A stretch of 64,000 bases of DNA, taken from assembly GCA_040285825.1 (NCBI GenBank), contig JAUPSS010000007.1:143156-207155 (forward strand), given 5' to 3'. The first letter of the stretch is position 1. Each line of letters starts with the position of its first letter. The stretch comes from Eukaryota sp. TZLM1-RC. Lineage: Eukaryota > Metamonada: BaSk clade. The notes under the pieces were generated by a model. That model was given only the letters and a program-made list of their open reading frames with translations, searched no databases and was not told where the DNA came from. Below are positions 63,419 to 64,000 of the stretch, in pieces. The translations under genes were made by a program, and so were the position numbers.

Positions 63419-64000
63419 TTAAACAATAAAATAGGTAAATTGACTTTAAATAAACAAAAACATAATGAAAACTAATGTAAAAACTTGGGAACTCATAGAC
63501 CTTTTCTCCACAAAGATAGGGTGATCTGTATGGCTGTAAATGACGCCAGCCACTGTGTGCAAAATTATTTCGCAATTGAAAAACACTTCTGAAAGAATAG
63601 GGCTTTCCGACTGAAGTTACCAGACACAGCTTTTCTGAATCGATTTGCCAAAGGAATTCTTCCCATAGGTCTTCAACGTTCTCTTCTAGGGAGAATGCGA
63701 AATGATTTATTCGCTGATCTTCACCCCCTTCCTTCCTTGTCGAAACTACTACTGATGAGTTGTTGGACGGTTCCAGGGTTACTTCATGGACTCGTGGTTT
63801 CAAAACCTCAATTAGTGATGTGGAACATACGGCTGGCACTAAAGCCAGCCGGTCCTCTTGGTGCCCTCAAAGTTTAAAAAAATCAATCGTGCTTCAAGTA
63901 AGACAGGCCTGGTCACATCTCACGTGATTGTCCAACTTAAATCAAACAAGAGGTGAATTATGTGTGTCATACCATCGATGCACCGAAGAATTTGACAAAC
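63419..64000 (-). other. Unassigned minus-strand coding-like region at the window edge
   Basis: From about 63880 down to 63500 a minus-strand frame without ATG reads LIEVLKPRVHEVTLEPSN, then FAFSLEENVEDLWEEFLW and further. It looks coding but belongs to no family I recognise. The last 100 bases of the window hold nothing recognisable. Confidence 0.3.

Overview
This is eukaryotic nuclear DNA from an AT-rich, gene-sparse, transposon-laden genome, most likely a protist. The evidence is homologues of eukaryote-only proteins (ORC2, GID4/Vid24, MYND, TLDc, RCC1, RING/B-box), a GT-AG intron of only 29 nt in one gene, and no bacterial operon structure. TAA, TAG and TGA all act as stops in the intact genes. 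The lineage cannot be fixed from this window.

Only nine regions look like intact host genes: a TKL-like protein kinase (14320-15966, +), a secreted beta-propeller-like protein (27289-28443, +), an RCC1/LRR protein (28960-31212, -), a MYND zinc-finger protein (34044-35756, +), an ORC2-like protein (40064-41188, -), a B-box/TLDc protein (42304-43568, +, one intron), a GID4-like protein (48977-49582, +), a RING/B-box protein (51120-53171, -), and a convergent pair at 55 kb made of a basic protein with a destruction-box-like motif (54971-55666, +) and an API5-like HEAT protein (55779-57263, -). Four of them have AATAAA overlapping or touching the stop codon. The kinase and the RING protein share an unusual C-terminal domain of about 200 residues. 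A broken RCC1/LRR paralogue (36.7-37.5 kb) and a frame-broken B-box-like gene (44.2-44.7 kb) show local duplication and decay.

Most of the rest is transposon debris. The dominant family is a retroelement whose reverse transcriptase (RT) is followed by a CxC...HxxxC zinc motif and a restriction-endonuclease-like (REL) domain. About 19 REL pieces and 8 RT pieces are present in both orientations, nearly all truncated at the 5' side. Other families are a MULE with terminal inverted repeats (0.1-2.2 kb), Ty3/gypsy pol pieces (2.4-3.4 and 60.5-61.0 kb), Tc1/mariner-like and hAT-like transposases, a very short LTR family (three copies), and a 667-bp element with 13-bp inverted ends at 44.8 kb.

Two relics stand out: a decayed CRESS-DNA-virus-type Rep helicase at 22.3-23.1 kb, and a family B DNA polymerase 3'-5' exonuclease domain at 9.7-10.96 kb that breaks straight into a 5'-truncated RT. 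The left 14 kb and the 16-27 kb stretch are essentially transposon graveyards. Host genes concentrate at 27-36 kb and 40-57 kb.
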